From: Planctomycetota bacterium | GTDB taxonomy: Bacteria; Planctomycetota; Phycisphaerae; Phycisphaerales; UBA1924 | Direction: 5' to 3' | DNA length: 64,000 nucleotides | NCBI GenBank assembly: GCA_018242605.1 | Contig: JAFEBP010000005.1 | Coordinates: forward strand, 706,861-770,860 | Part shown: in pieces, positions 53,191 through 61,354 of the stretch | Position numbering within the stretch: the first letter of the stretch is position 1 | Layout: the number at the start of each line of letters is the position of its first letter | The notes under the pieces: model-generated | Databases searched by the model: none | The model's input: only the letters and a program-made list of their open reading frames with translations | Told to the model about the DNA's origin: nothing | Translations under genes and position numbers: made by a program

Positions 53191-54273
53191 ATGTTTGGAT
53201 CCGCCCGCAACCTCTCGCTTTTAACGACCATGGTGGCGTCGTGCGCGTACGCGGGTCCCCTGGATCGCTCGATTGTTCACCCTGAGGCCACCTGGCTGGT
53301 GCATGTCGACATGGAAGCGGGGATGGCGGGCGTGCTGGGTACGCACCTGACCGAGAGGATGGCCAAAGACCCGCACAATCCAATGAGTCGGATGAAGCGA
53401 GACTTCGGACTCGATCCCACGCACGATGTCCGCGGCGTCACGGTGTTCGGCCTGCCGGGCCAGATCGATGACGGGATCGCGATCATCACGACGACCTCGG
53501 CGGCCGACACGATGGGTGAGCGGCTGGCGCAAACCTCTTGCAAAGGGCTGACGACGACGAAGCGGGAGAACTGCGTTGTCTACACGTGGGAGTTGAAAGG
53601 CCGGACTTTCCGCGCAGCGGTGTACCCGGGACGACGCGTTCAGGACAGGCTTGTGGTGCTCGCGGACTCCGAACGCGTATTGGACCAGGGAATCAAGGCG
53701 GTGGAACGGGATCCCAAGCAACCGCCTGCGGCACCGTCGCCGATGCCGCAGGCCGAACCGCGGCCGGGCTCGATCATCTTCGCGACGGCCGCGGACCTGA
53801 ATCGGGAGGGAGAGCCACGCCCGCAGGCGTCGATTCTGCAGGCGGCCAAGACGCTGGTGATAGACGCAGGCCAGATGCCCGGCGACACAGAGGTGTATGG
53901 CAGCGCGACGATCGTCGCGGCGGACAACGAAGAGGCGATCAAGGTCCAGCACATGGCCCAAGGCGTGCTCGCGCTGCTGGCGACCGGGGCCGCGGACCGG
54001 CCGGAAGAGCAGCCCGTGGTGGCGGACGTCGTCAAAGGAGTCAAGATCACCACCGACGGCGATCGATGCATCGTGGAATCGCACCATAATGCGACCGTGG
54101 TTGCGGCGATGCTGGACTTGCTGGCCGAACGCCGCATGCGTGCCCACCGAGAGGCCATTGAGCAGTATCGCAAGGATCATCCGGGGGATGACCGACGCGG
54201 GCCCTCACGAGGCACGTCACCGACTCCGCCTGCCAACAATACCAAACCTGTCTCCCCCACCACTCCCCGCTGA
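53191..54273 (+). CDS. Exported protein of unknown function upstream of ECF sigma factor
   Basis: 360 residues from ATG 53191. The N-terminus is a short signal-like stretch (LSLLTTMVASCAYA). The mature part contains HPEATWLVHVDMEAGMAGVL, then repeated alpha/beta segments (DVRGVTVFGLP, IAIITTTSAADTMGERLAQ), and a Pro-rich C-terminal tail. No catalytic motif or named family is recognised. Its TGA overlaps the ATG of the sigma factor by one base, so it is coupled to it. In this position it could be a periplasmic sensor or the output of the sigma factor; neither is shown by the sequence. Confidence 0.65.
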   Translation: MFGSARNLSLLTTMVASCAYAGPLDRSIVHPEATWLVHVDMEAGMAGVLGTHLTERMAKDPHNPMSRMKRDFGLDPTHDVRGVTVFGLPGQIDDGIAIITTTSAADTMGERLAQTSCKGLTTTKRENCVVYTWELKGRTFRAAVYPGRRVQDRLVVLADSERVLDQGIKAVERDPKQPPAAPSPMPQAEPRPGSIIFATAADLNREGEPRPQASILQAAKTLVIDAGQMPGDTEVYGSATIVAADNEEAIKVQHMAQGVLALLATGAADRPEEQPVVADVVKGVKITTDGDRCIVESHHNATVVAAMLDLLAERRMRAHREAIEQYRKDHPGDDRRGPSRGTSPTPPANNTKPVSPTTPR

Positions 54274-54974
54274 TGGCCCGCAAAAAGGACATCCCCGCCC
54301 GCCCGCCGATCCAGGTTCCTCTCTCGGAACGAACCGCAGAGGAACTGGCTGTGCTCGCGGCCCGGGATAATGTCGCGGCGTTCGCCGAACTGGTCGTGAG
54401 ATTCGAGGCGAGGCTTTTCAACTTTCTGCTGCGCCGCGTGGCGCTCCGCGCCGACGCCGAGGATCTCACTCAGGAGGCGTTCGTGCGGGCGTGGGAACGC
54501 ATCGAGTTCTACGACCCCACGTGGCGGTTCTCGACGTGGCTGTTCACCATTGCATCTCGGCTGGCCGTGAGCAAGCACCGTCGGGATCGGCCCGCGATGC
54601 ACATCGAGTCGGCCGAACAGGTCTTCGGCAAGGACGCAGATGACGGCTCCGATCCGGAACTGAACGCGCGGCGGGGAGGGGTGCTGTGGGACCTGGCTTC
54701 TGAGATCCTCAAGCCCGAACAGCACACCGCGCTGTGGCTACGGTACGCTGAAGACATGGGCGTGACGGAAATCGCACGGGTGCTGCGGAAATCACAGGTT
54801 GGGGTGCGGGTGTGCCTGTTCCGTGCGAGACAGGCGCTGGCCAAGGCAGCGAAGGCCCGAGGGTACGACGTCGAGGAGTTGGCCGAGGCGGGCATTGACG
54901 CTTCAGAGTTGACCGAAGTGACGTCCGGGAGATCCGTTGCGGGTCGAGTTCCGTCTGTGGGAGGTGAGTCGTGA
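54273..54974 (+). CDS. ECF-type RNA polymerase sigma factor
   Basis: 233 residues. Sigma region 2 is seen in FEARLFNFLLRRVALRADAE and DLTQEAFVRAWERIEFYDP (about 45-90), and region 4 in WLRYAEDMGVTEIARVLRKS with VCLFRARQAL (about 150-195), a helix-turn-helix for -35 recognition. Region 3 is absent, as in ECF factors. An N-terminal extension of about 25 residues and a C-terminal tail of about 35 residues are slightly longer than usual. It is coupled to the exported protein upstream and to the membrane protein downstream (4-base overlap). Confidence 0.95.
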   Translation: MARKKDIPARPPIQVPLSERTAEELAVLAARDNVAAFAELVVRFEARLFNFLLRRVALRADAEDLTQEAFVRAWERIEFYDPTWRFSTWLFTIASRLAVSKHRRDRPAMHIESAEQVFGKDADDGSDPELNARRGGVLWDLASEILKPEQHTALWLRYAEDMGVTEIARVLRKSQVGVRVCLFRARQALAKAAKARGYDVEELAEAGIDASELTEVTSGRSVAGRVPSVGGES

Positions 54975-55483
54975 TGAGTTTGTGGAGCATCCTTCGTGTT
55001 TCACGGGTGCTGGACGACCGCGACCGCCGCACGGGCCGGGCCGAGGCGCAGTTCGGCGACCAGGGCCGGATTGACGCGGAGCTTTCGGACGCCAACGCGG
55101 TGCCGTGGGAGCGTCCTTCCCCGCTGATGCGTTCGCGTGTATTGCGCGAGATCGAGACCCGTCGATTGAGCAGGCCGAGGCGGATGGAATCACACGGACG
55201 GCCGCTGCGGTTCGCGCTCGCGGCAGCGTTTGCGCTCGCGTGCGTCGCGCCGGCATGGAATATCGTGAAACCGCACCTGACGCAGGTGCGTGAGGCGGCT
55301 CCGATCGCCGTGAACGACGATTCAGACGGCGATCCGTTCATCCTGAGCGGGATCGCGGCACGCTCGGTGCCGATGCTCTCTGAGAACCTTGACGCGCCGC
55401 TTCGCCAAGAGGCCATCGCGATCGGCGAAGACACGCGGCGGGCCGCCCAGATGATCCTGAGCCGGTTGCCCATCGGTGACTGA
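54971..55483 (+). CDS. Single-pass membrane protein, possible anti-sigma factor
   Basis: 170 residues from GTG 54971 (ATG 54974 is the next codon); the start overlaps the sigma factor stop. About 85 cytoplasmic residues rich in Arg/Asp/Glu are followed by one helix (about 83-101, FALAAAFALACVAPAW) and an extracytoplasmic part of about 65 residues. That arrangement, directly after an ECF sigma gene, is typical of anti-sigma factors. However, the cytoplasmic part has no HxxxCxxC zinc motif. The assignment as anti-sigma factor is inference from position and topology. RseP at 44370-46511 would be a possible processing protease. Confidence 0.65.
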   Translation: MMSLWSILRVSRVLDDRDRRTGRAEAQFGDQGRIDAELSDANAVPWERPSPLMRSRVLREIETRRLSRPRRMESHGRPLRFALAAAFALACVAPAWNIVKPHLTQVREAAPIAVNDDSDGDPFILSGIAARSVPMLSENLDAPLRQEAIAIGEDTRRAAQMILSRLPIGD

Positions 55484-55506
55484 GGCCAGCCCGATTGAAC
55501 CAATCA

Positions 55507-56271
55507 CTAGCGTCCCGACCTCGGAAAGAGCCGAGTTCCCTGCTGGGTTGAGAGAGAGACGCCGCCAGCGGTGGTCGTGGCCATTCCGATCATCTTGTAT
55601 CCGGAGGAAGCGGGCACCAGCAAGGGCGCGCCGGAGTCGTTGAGCACGACCTCGCTCGGGGTTTTGGTTGTCTTGGGAGACAACGCGATCCACGCGGAGT
55701 TGGGCGTGCGGAGCATGACATCGCCGATGAGCAGGCGGCCCTTGGGAACCACTGCGCCTTGCGGCGCGGACTCGGGGCCCCAGGAAGCGATGATGGCTCG
55801 GACGTTCTTGCCCAGGCGAGGCTTCAGGTCGATGGGCATCGGGCGGATGTGGGTGACCGGGGTCTCGAGGACACCGATGGCGATGTCATCGACATCGCCG
55901 CGGGTCTGCGGGAGGATCCATTCTTTGACGCGCACCTGGTAGAACGTGGTGGGATCGTTGACGTCGCCGAGCGATCCGTCGGGCTTGCGGCGGAAACGGA
56001 CCATGTAGTCGGAGGCCGGGGGATCGACGGAGGTGCGGGTCTTGTAGTTCTCGTTGATGAGGTGACGGGCGAGCACAACGCGATCGGAGGAGATCAGCGT
56101 CGCGTTTCCGAAAACGTTGTTGATGTCACGCCACTCGAAGCGGGTGAAGCCGGCCACGGCGTCGAAACGGGCGTCGGTCGCTACGGGGGCTCGCCCGGCG
56201 GTGATGCCCAGCGTGCAGGCCACCGTGAGGCACGCGGCGATCGCCGCCGCCGCGATTTTGATGCGTCTCAT
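55507..56271 (-). CDS. Exported trypsin-like serine protease
   Basis: 254 residues from ATG 56271; an in-frame start at 56292 adds seven residues. The signal peptide is AAAAIAACLTVACTLGITA; the C in VACT could be a lipid site. A chymotrypsin-fold catalytic triad can be assigned: H70 in VLARHLIN, D129 in DVDDIAIGVL and S213 in NDSGAPLLV. The GDSG of trypsins is NDSG here. The length is normal for a single-domain enzyme, and no PDZ is present, so it is not a DegP-type protease. It lies downstream of the pseudopilin on the same strand and may be the last gene of that transcript. Confidence 0.8.
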   Translation of the reverse strand: MRRIKIAAAAIAACLTVACTLGITAGRAPVATDARFDAVAGFTRFEWRDINNVFGNATLISSDRVVLARHLINENYKTRTSVDPPASDYMVRFRRKPDGSLGDVNDPTTFYQVRVKEWILPQTRGDVDDIAIGVLETPVTHIRPMPIDLKPRLGKNVRAIIASWGPESAPQGAVVPKGRLLIGDVMLRTPNSAWIALSPKTTKTPSEVVLNDSGAPLLVPASSGYKMIGMATTTAGGVSLSTQQGTRLFPRSGR

Positions 56272-56298
56272 ATGGGTGATTGTATCGGCCACACGGGG

Positions 56299-57129
56299 CT
56301 ACCAATCGCTCGCGTCGGGCACGTAATGCACATCCAAGCCCCCCGCGGAACCGATGGCGATGCCCGGATCGGTCAGCCACAACGGCTCGGCGATCACGGA
56401 TCGAACGCTGCCGTCGCAACGGGCGGCGCATGTGGTGCCACCCACTCCCACTCTTGGGCGGTGGTGCCTGAACGAAGTGGTCGGGAAGGGGTTTTCCTGC
56501 CACGCGCCGGAAGAGAACACCATCGGCGGATCGAGGAGTGCGGTATTGCTCGGCGGATCTCCGGCGAGCAGCGAATCGGCGAATACAAAGACTGATTCGG
56601 GCTGGCGGATCTCGAAGAGCCGCTTCCACGGGCGGAACCCGATCTGCTGCGCCCATCCGGGAGTCTTGGAGGGAGAGAGGTAGTAGCCGTTGTAACCGTA
56701 GGTGCTCGTAGGAGTCTGGCGGGGGCCCTGCGGGCGGTAGGTTCCCCACGCTTGAGAGGGGCATTCGAACACGGAGCGGGGGCTGAGCTTCGCGTCGAGG
56801 AAGGGGGCGATGAAGCCCTTCTCGTAGTTCACACCCTCGGGTCCGGAGCCGTGCGTTCCCCACCAGAAGATCTGCTCGCCGGCGCCGATATCCTCGCGTG
56901 ACCAGTAGGCCAGAGGCATTACGCGCTCCTTGTAGGCATTGGCGTACATCGTCCACGCGAGCACCATCTGACGCTGATTGGAAAGGCAGGCGGCGGTGCG
57001 GCCGGTCTCACGCGCAGCGCCGAGGGCGGGCAGGAGCAGTGCGATGAGCACGGCGATCACACCGATCGCGACAAGGAGTTCGATCAGCGTGAACGCGCGG
57101 CGTTCGCGATGGAGGATCGGGGGATTCAT
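56299..57129 (-). CDS. Type II pseudopilin-like protein in cobalamin-linked operon
   Basis: 276 residues. The prepilin leader is [20 protein letters not shown] and the hydrophobic helix runs to LLLPALGAA. The globular part has scattered cysteines and ends with [12 protein letters not shown], a DG motif variant of the planctomycete prepilin family. The start ATG 57129 overlaps the preceding beta-propeller stop by 4 bases (ATGA), so the two are translationally coupled. The domain contains [11 protein letters not shown], corresponding to the H of the H-x-DG motif. Its function is unknown; the context suggests a role in surface display of the two upstream proteins. Confidence 0.92.
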   Translation of the reverse strand: MNPPILHRERRAFTLIELLVAIGVIAVLIALLLPALGAARETGRTAACLSNQRQMVLAWTMYANAYKERVMPLAYWSREDIGAGEQIFWWGTHGSGPEGVNYEKGFIAPFLDAKLSPRSVFECPSQAWGTYRPQGPRQTPTSTYGYNGYYLSPSKTPGWAQQIGFRPWKRLFEIRQPESVFVFADSLLAGDPPSNTALLDPPMVFSSGAWQENPFPTTSFRHHRPRVGVGGTTCAARCDGSVRSVIAEPLWLTDPGIAIGSAGGLDVHYVPDASDW

Positions 57130-58805
57130 CTCCGCCCCCCTTTCATATCCGCTGGTTCTGAGGCACGCAGCGCGAGCAGCAGGGCTTGACGATCGGACGA
57201 GTCAACGGCACCGTCGGCGTTGACATCGCGTTGACCCTCGCCGCGATCCCATGAGTACAGGTCTTTGACGCACAGAGTGTTGTCGCCGTCCACATCGAGC
57301 CGGGAAGGGGTGGGACCGAAAGCCACCAGACCGCTCGTCCCGACGCTGTACATCGTTGAACCCACGATCGCTGGGCTCCCGCCGGCGCCGGAATATCGGC
57401 GGATCATGAAATCCGGACTTGACGGGCCCAGCGCGAGATCCACCAGATACAAATCTGACGATGTGTCAAAAAATCCGGTGGGCGGCGCACCAACCGCGAG
57501 GACATCCCGGCCGCCAAACTGGGTCGCCACGGGTTGGTGCGTCCACCCACCGATGATGAAGAAACCAGCTGTGTCCCACAGCAGGGCGGCGGAATCGCCC
57601 AGGTCGTCGAAGAGTTGCACGTTGGCCAAAGTGCCGTAGCCTTCAAGCCCGGCGGAGAGCGCGATTCGACCGCCCGGCAGCGGCACCGGGATCGATTGAG
57701 TGCGGTTCGAACCGACCGTCCAGATGACGGCTCCGGTCAAGGCGTTGAGTTTGACCAGGTTGGCGGTGTCGGCACCGCCGCTGAAGGCGTACGCTGCGGC
57801 GTAGACGATCGGTGGTGATCCCGGCTCCGAGTCGGCGGGCGGCGGAGCGACGCAGACACCGCCGAAATAGCCTTCGGGGATCTCATTGAGGTACACCCAG
57901 TTGGGTTCCGGCGGCGCCACCGTAATGGGGAACGCATAGATGCGGCCGGGATCGGTGCCGGCGATACCGCCGACGCTGGAGACATACACCATGGGCACGC
58001 CGCCCATCGACCTTGGAAGGTATGAGGGGCTGTTGCCTGAACTGCTGCCGATCGGGACAGACCAGACCAAATCACCCGGCTGGAACGGATTGCGCTGGGG
58101 GTGGTAGGGATCGGCGTTGATGCAATAGAGTTTTCCGCCGCCGAAGTTCCCGTCGTAATCGGTGATGAACACGCGGTTGCCGGGTTGCAGATCGTCGGTC
58201 ACGACGGGGGAGGCGTTGACGACGTTGCGGGTCAGCGTCCGTTCCCACGCGAGCGAACCGTCGGTCATGCGGAACGCGCGGACACGGTTGCCGCTGGCGT
58301 AAATCACGACGCCGTTGCGTTCGTCAATGGCCGGCGACGCGAAGGAGTCGACATAGGGGGTCGGGATGGCGGACTGCCATCTCACTACGCCGGTGGAACG
58401 AGAAAAGGCGAAGAGTCTGTACTGGTTCGCGGGTTGGCCGACGGGGCTGATTCGGCCCGCCGCGAATACCAGTCCGTCATTCACGGATGTGCCCGCGTAC
58501 ACGGCCACGCCCGCTTGCCCGATGAAGGTGATCAGGTTGCCGTTGATGTCGGTGGAGCGGATCCACGCCGGCACGGAAATAGGCGGCGCCGGCAAAGACA
58601 CCATGGCGAGGCGGTTGGAGTTACCGGCCAAGTGGGTCCAGGACCGCTCGACGCAATGGGTGGACGCTGAAAGTTGAGCGCCGGCGAGGGCGGCGAACGC
58701 CCATTGTCCGGTGAGAACCACGCGCACGGCTCCGGGCCGTCGCGACGCGACGACCGAGGGATTCCTTGATGTGCGGGGGGCCAGACAGACCATCCCAATC
58801 TCCAT
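57126..58805 (-). CDS. Secreted PQQ-like beta-propeller with dockerin-like end
   Basis: About 559 residues from ATG 58805; the frame is open to 58886, where the N-terminus looks non-coding. A basic N-region and hydrophobic stretch ([19 protein letters not shown]) give an atypical signal. The body has PQQ-like propeller blades ([46 protein letters not shown]) with the alternating Gly/Trp pattern. The C-terminus has [15 protein letters not shown] and [19 protein letters not shown], which is dockerin-like with calcium-type loops, but it does not end in Cys. It follows the riboswitch-controlled surface protein by about 90 bases. Ligand binding is inferred, not shown. Confidence 0.85.
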   Translation of the reverse strand: MEIGMVCLAPRTSRNPSVVASRRPGAVRVVLTGQWAFAALAGAQLSASTHCVERSWTHLAGNSNRLAMVSLPAPPISVPAWIRSTDINGNLITFIGQAGVAVYAGTSVNDGLVFAAGRISPVGQPANQYRLFAFSRSTGVVRWQSAIPTPYVDSFASPAIDERNGVVIYASGNRVRAFRMTDGSLAWERTLTRNVVNASPVVTDDLQPGNRVFITDYDGNFGGGKLYCINADPYHPQRNPFQPGDLVWSVPIGSSSGNSPSYLPRSMGGVPMVYVSSVGGIAGTDPGRIYAFPITVAPPEPNWVYLNEIPEGYFGGVCVAPPPADSEPGSPPIVYAAAYAFSGGADTANLVKLNALTGAVIWTVGSNRTQSIPVPLPGGRIALSAGLEGYGTLANVQLFDDLGDSAALLWDTAGFFIIGGWTHQPVATQFGGRDVLAVGAPPTGFFDTSSDLYLVDLALGPSSPDFMIRRYSGAGGSPAIVGSTMYSVGTSGLVAFGPTPSRLDVDGDNTLCVKDLYSWDRGEGQRDVNADGAVDSSDRQALLLALRASEPADMKGGRR

Positions 58806-58895
58806 TCCCGTTGGATCAAAAGCCGGTGCGAGAAGTGCCCGGCACTGTGGAACAAAACGCGCGACGCACTTCTCAGCACGCCGCACGCACTCTCT

Positions 58896-59705
58896 CTATC
58901 TGCCAGCGGGGCGGCGCCGGCGCGCCAGAAGCGCGCCGGCGCACCCCAACGTCAGCGGCACGCCCGGTGTGGGGACGGGCGCGGCGTCGCTGATCGCGTC
59001 TATGGAAATCGAACCACGGTCGTTGATCACCCTTACAAACCGCACTGCAGACAGACCGGTGCCGGACAGGTCAAAGCCCATGCCGCCGCCGGAGCCGGCG
59101 TATCCGGCGCGCAGTTCATCGAACGTCTTACCCACCGGATCGAACGCGGGATCGACAGGCCGCGTGAAGTCGGAGTTCACAGCGCCTTTGCTGATCGCGT
59201 ACGGATCGGTCACATCGGAGTAGCCGAGTGCGGGGTACAAACCCAGGGCCGCGACACGTCGCGCGGGCGTCCAGACCATTCCATCAGCGCTCACTTCCAC
59301 GCGGGCGTCGCGGGGCGCGGCGAACACTCCGATCGTGATTCCGTTGGGATAATCGCCGTCGACCAGGAAGGAGTTTCCAAAGACCAGAAAATCGACGCCG
59401 AAAGGATTCGAAGGATCATCAACAATCGGCTCGTCAAATCCCAGGGTCAATGAACCGCCCGCCCCCAGCGCGACAATTTCATCGGCGCCGAATGCGGGAT
59501 TGAACGGGGTCACCACGCTTGGGAACACGCCTTCTCCGGTGAACCGCTCGGGCGATCCGATCGCCACTTCGGGGACTTGGTATGCAGGATTCGCGCCGAC
59601 ACCAGGGGCGTAGCCGATGACTCGATCCGCGTACGGATCGGCTGCTACCGCCGTTGACGCCGCCAGCACCAGAACCCACGAACGAGCCAAATGATCAAAA
59701 CGCAC
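58896..59705 (-). CDS. PEP-CTERM-like surface protein behind cobalamin riboswitch
   Basis: 269 residues from GTG 59705. A signal peptide (SWVLVLAASTAVA) is followed by a beta-rich domain with GAGGSLTLGFDEPI, FGVDFLVFGNSFLVDGDYPN and SAVRFVRVINDRGSISIDA. This pattern resembles cell-surface proteins found in cobalamin-uptake loci of other bacteria, where DF-x-(V/I)-F-GN-x-F recurs; I recall this from the family and could not search it. The C-terminus is PVPTPGVPLTLGCAGALLA followed by RRRRPAG, a PEP-CTERM-like sorting signal with motif, helix and basic tail. It is the first gene after the riboswitch and is probably displayed on the cell surface. Confidence 0.82.
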   Translation of the reverse strand: MRFDHLARSWVLVLAASTAVAADPYADRVIGYAPGVGANPAYQVPEVAIGSPERFTGEGVFPSVVTPFNPAFGADEIVALGAGGSLTLGFDEPIVDDPSNPFGVDFLVFGNSFLVDGDYPNGITIGVFAAPRDARVEVSADGMVWTPARRVAALGLYPALGYSDVTDPYAISKGAVNSDFTRPVDPAFDPVGKTFDELRAGYAGSGGGMGFDLSGTGLSAVRFVRVINDRGSISIDAISDAAPVPTPGVPLTLGCAGALLARRRRPAGR

Positions 59706-59862
59706 GAGGCCTCACTCACCGCTGTTACGCGGCACGCAATCCTGATTCGCGCAGGATCGGTCCCCAAGTAAAGATCCTTGGACGACTCGTGGAGTTGGTG
59801 TACCGGGAAGCGCGGCGCGGGAACGGTGTGCCGAGCAATTCTCCGGAACCCTTGCCCGCGTT

Positions 59863-59905
59863 GTGAGGTCTCCTCCACCTCACACACACGGGCCCGCGAG
59901 GGCCC
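59863..59905 (-). promoter_or_regulatory. Two hairpins after the riboswitch (possible expression platform)
   Basis: On the minus strand, after the conserved end of the aptamer, GGGCCC and GGGCCC pair across TCGC (59890-59905). Then GTGAGGT and ACCTCAC pair across a GGAGGAG loop (59863-59883), which exposes or hides a Shine-Dalgarno-like sequence. They lie about 160-200 bases before the GTG start at 59705, too far to act directly on that ribosome-binding site, so a transcriptional or leader-peptide mechanism is possible. No strong T-run follows. Confidence 0.4.
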
Positions 59906-59914
59906 ATCGACAAT

Positions 59915-60114
59915 CCTTCGGCAGGTCTTCCGGCTCCGGGCCAGCGAGTTCACCTTCCCGAACGAACCTGTGCCCTCGTGGCACCCGGATTCATCCAGTG
60001 GTTGCGAAGAAGTCAGGCACGTCGCCAAACCTTGCTTCGCTCGAACTCGCGTTCACACCCGTTACGGCGGCGCGTCCGCGGCGGCTTCTAACCGCACTTC
60101 CCTTTTCACCGAGA
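59915..60114 (-). promoter_or_regulatory. Cobalamin (B12) riboswitch
   Basis: Read on the minus strand, this segment has the ordered conserved pieces of a cobalamin aptamer: AAAAGGGAA near the 5' end (around 60101-60108), then GTAACGGGTG, later CAACCACTGG, a short hairpin GTGCCACGAGGGCAC, CGGGAAGG and finally GAGCCGGAAGACCTGCC (59920-59936). The last piece is the diagnostic 3' signature. Outer pairing of TCGG with CCGA closes the fold. It precedes the surface protein gene at 59705 in the same orientation. Such riboswitches normally shut down B12 uptake or synthesis genes when adenosylcobalamin is plentiful. Confidence 0.88.
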
Positions 60115-60150
60115 CTCACGACATTCAAGTCCGCTATCCCGGCACCGAAG

Positions 60151-60179
60151 TTACTAACAGCCTAGTCAATTCCATTCAA
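60151..60179 (-). promoter_or_regulatory. Candidate promoter for the riboswitch transcript
   Basis: On the minus strand TTGAAT (60174-60179) and TAGTAA (60151-60156) are separated by exactly 17 bases, a good spacing for a sigma-70-type promoter. Initiation would fall about 7 bases downstream, roughly 30 bases before the first conserved riboswitch element. Planctomycete promoter consensus is not well known, so this is a candidate only. Confidence 0.45.
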
Positions 60180-60272
60180 GAATCAAGAGTTTTCTGGTCG
60201 TTCCTCCAGAATTTTACTTAAATGCTTGTGGGTTCGCCACTTAGCTTCCAAGCAAAGTCAATCATCGGCACC

Positions 60273-61304
60273 CTATGTTGGGGATTTGGTCAGGAGCGAT
60301 GCGGCATTTTCAACGCTGGTTTCCCCCGCTCGTTGAACCACGTATTCGTATCCCGGCAACATTGAAGCGGCGCCGGTCTCCCCATCGGACCGGAGCGCGT
60401 ACAGCGTCACGTTGAATGACGGATGGCCGGGCGCTGACAGCAAACGCCTTTCACGCGTGCGCTTGGCGATCCGAGCGAGTGTCTCCAGGCAGGCCTGCGT
60501 CGGGGTGCGTCCCTCTTCCATCAATCGCACGACTTCGAACGCGGCGCAGTTGTGCAGAGTCGATTCTCCCCGCCCTGTTGCTCCGGCACTGCCAATCTCG
60601 TTGTCGGTGAAAATGCCGGCGCCGATCACCGGTGAATCGCCAACACGCCCCGGAATCTTGTACGACAATCCGCTGGTGCTGGTGCACGAGAACAGGTTGC
60701 CCTGAAGGTCCAGGCCCGAGACGTGAATGGTCCCGTATGTAAAAGGTGCGCCGCTCGCGGTCTTTGAATCTCCGGGAGGAGGGCCACCGGGCGTCGGATT
60801 GTTCTCGCGGCCGGCCCAGCGGGCGTGTCCGAAGTCGCTGGTGACTTCTTCCGGACCGATCCATCCATCCTTGTTCGAGAGTGAAGCCTTCCACTGAAGC
60901 CACCCCTCGCGTGCCTTGGGCGTGAGCAGGTCTTCTTCCTTGAAACCGCACTGCTTCGCAAACCTCAGCGCCCCCTCGCCAACCAGGAGAGCGTGGTCGG
61001 TGCGTCGCAGCACTTCTCGGGCCACGGCCGCGGCGTGCCGGACGCGGCGCAACCCCGCCACCGCGCCGGCCTTGTGGAGGGGGCCGTCCATCACGGCGGC
61101 GTCAAGCTCGACTTCCCCGTCTTCGTTGGGGAGCCCGCCGTAACCCACCGAGAGTTCCTCGGGATCATCCTCCACGAGCGAGATTCCGGCGACGATCGCG
61201 TCGAGCAGCGGCGTGCCCGCGCCATGGAGCTTGGCCGCCAACGAAGTGGCCGGAGCGCCATTCCAGGATGAAATCAAAATCGGAAGTTGAGCCGTTGTCG
61301 TCAT
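60273..61304 (-). CDS. Glycosylasparaginase / isoaspartyl peptidase family (Ntn hydrolase)
   Basis: 343 residues. These enzymes hydrolyse the N4-(beta-N-acetylglucosaminyl)-L-asparagine bond or isoaspartyl peptides after self-cleavage. The N-terminal part has VGYGGLPNEDGEVELDAAVM, which shapes the substrate pocket. The presumed nucleophile Thr192 begins the GTIHVSGLDLQGN strand; autocleavage would occur just before it. The later GRVGDSPVIGAGIFTDNEIG and TGRGE are characteristic. No signal peptide is visible, so it is cytoplasmic or exported by another route. It is a single gene; the riboswitch operon promoter lies downstream of its stop. Confidence 0.93.
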   Translation of the reverse strand: MTTTAQLPILISSWNGAPATSLAAKLHGAGTPLLDAIVAGISLVEDDPEELSVGYGGLPNEDGEVELDAAVMDGPLHKAGAVAGLRRVRHAAAVAREVLRRTDHALLVGEGALRFAKQCGFKEEDLLTPKAREGWLQWKASLSNKDGWIGPEEVTSDFGHARWAGRENNPTPGGPPPGDSKTASGAPFTYGTIHVSGLDLQGNLFSCTSTSGLSYKIPGRVGDSPVIGAGIFTDNEIGSAGATGRGESTLHNCAAFEVVRLMEEGRTPTQACLETLARIAKRTRERRLLSAPGHPSFNVTLYALRSDGETGAASMLPGYEYVVQRAGETSVENAASLLTKSPT

Positions 61305-61354
61305 TCCGATTCACGGTAGGGTGACCACGGACGGTTCGGGATTTTCGTGCGATT

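Noticed and set aside
54971..55483. Calling the membrane protein a zinc-binding anti-sigma factor (ZAS)
   Set aside because: The HxxxCxxC motif is absent from its cytoplasmic part, so only a generic possible anti-sigma role is given.
59778..60221. Plus-strand open frames (147, 100 and 70 codons) across the riboswitch region
   Set aside because: They are antisense to a conserved cobalamin aptamer whose pieces explain the conservation; no protein features.
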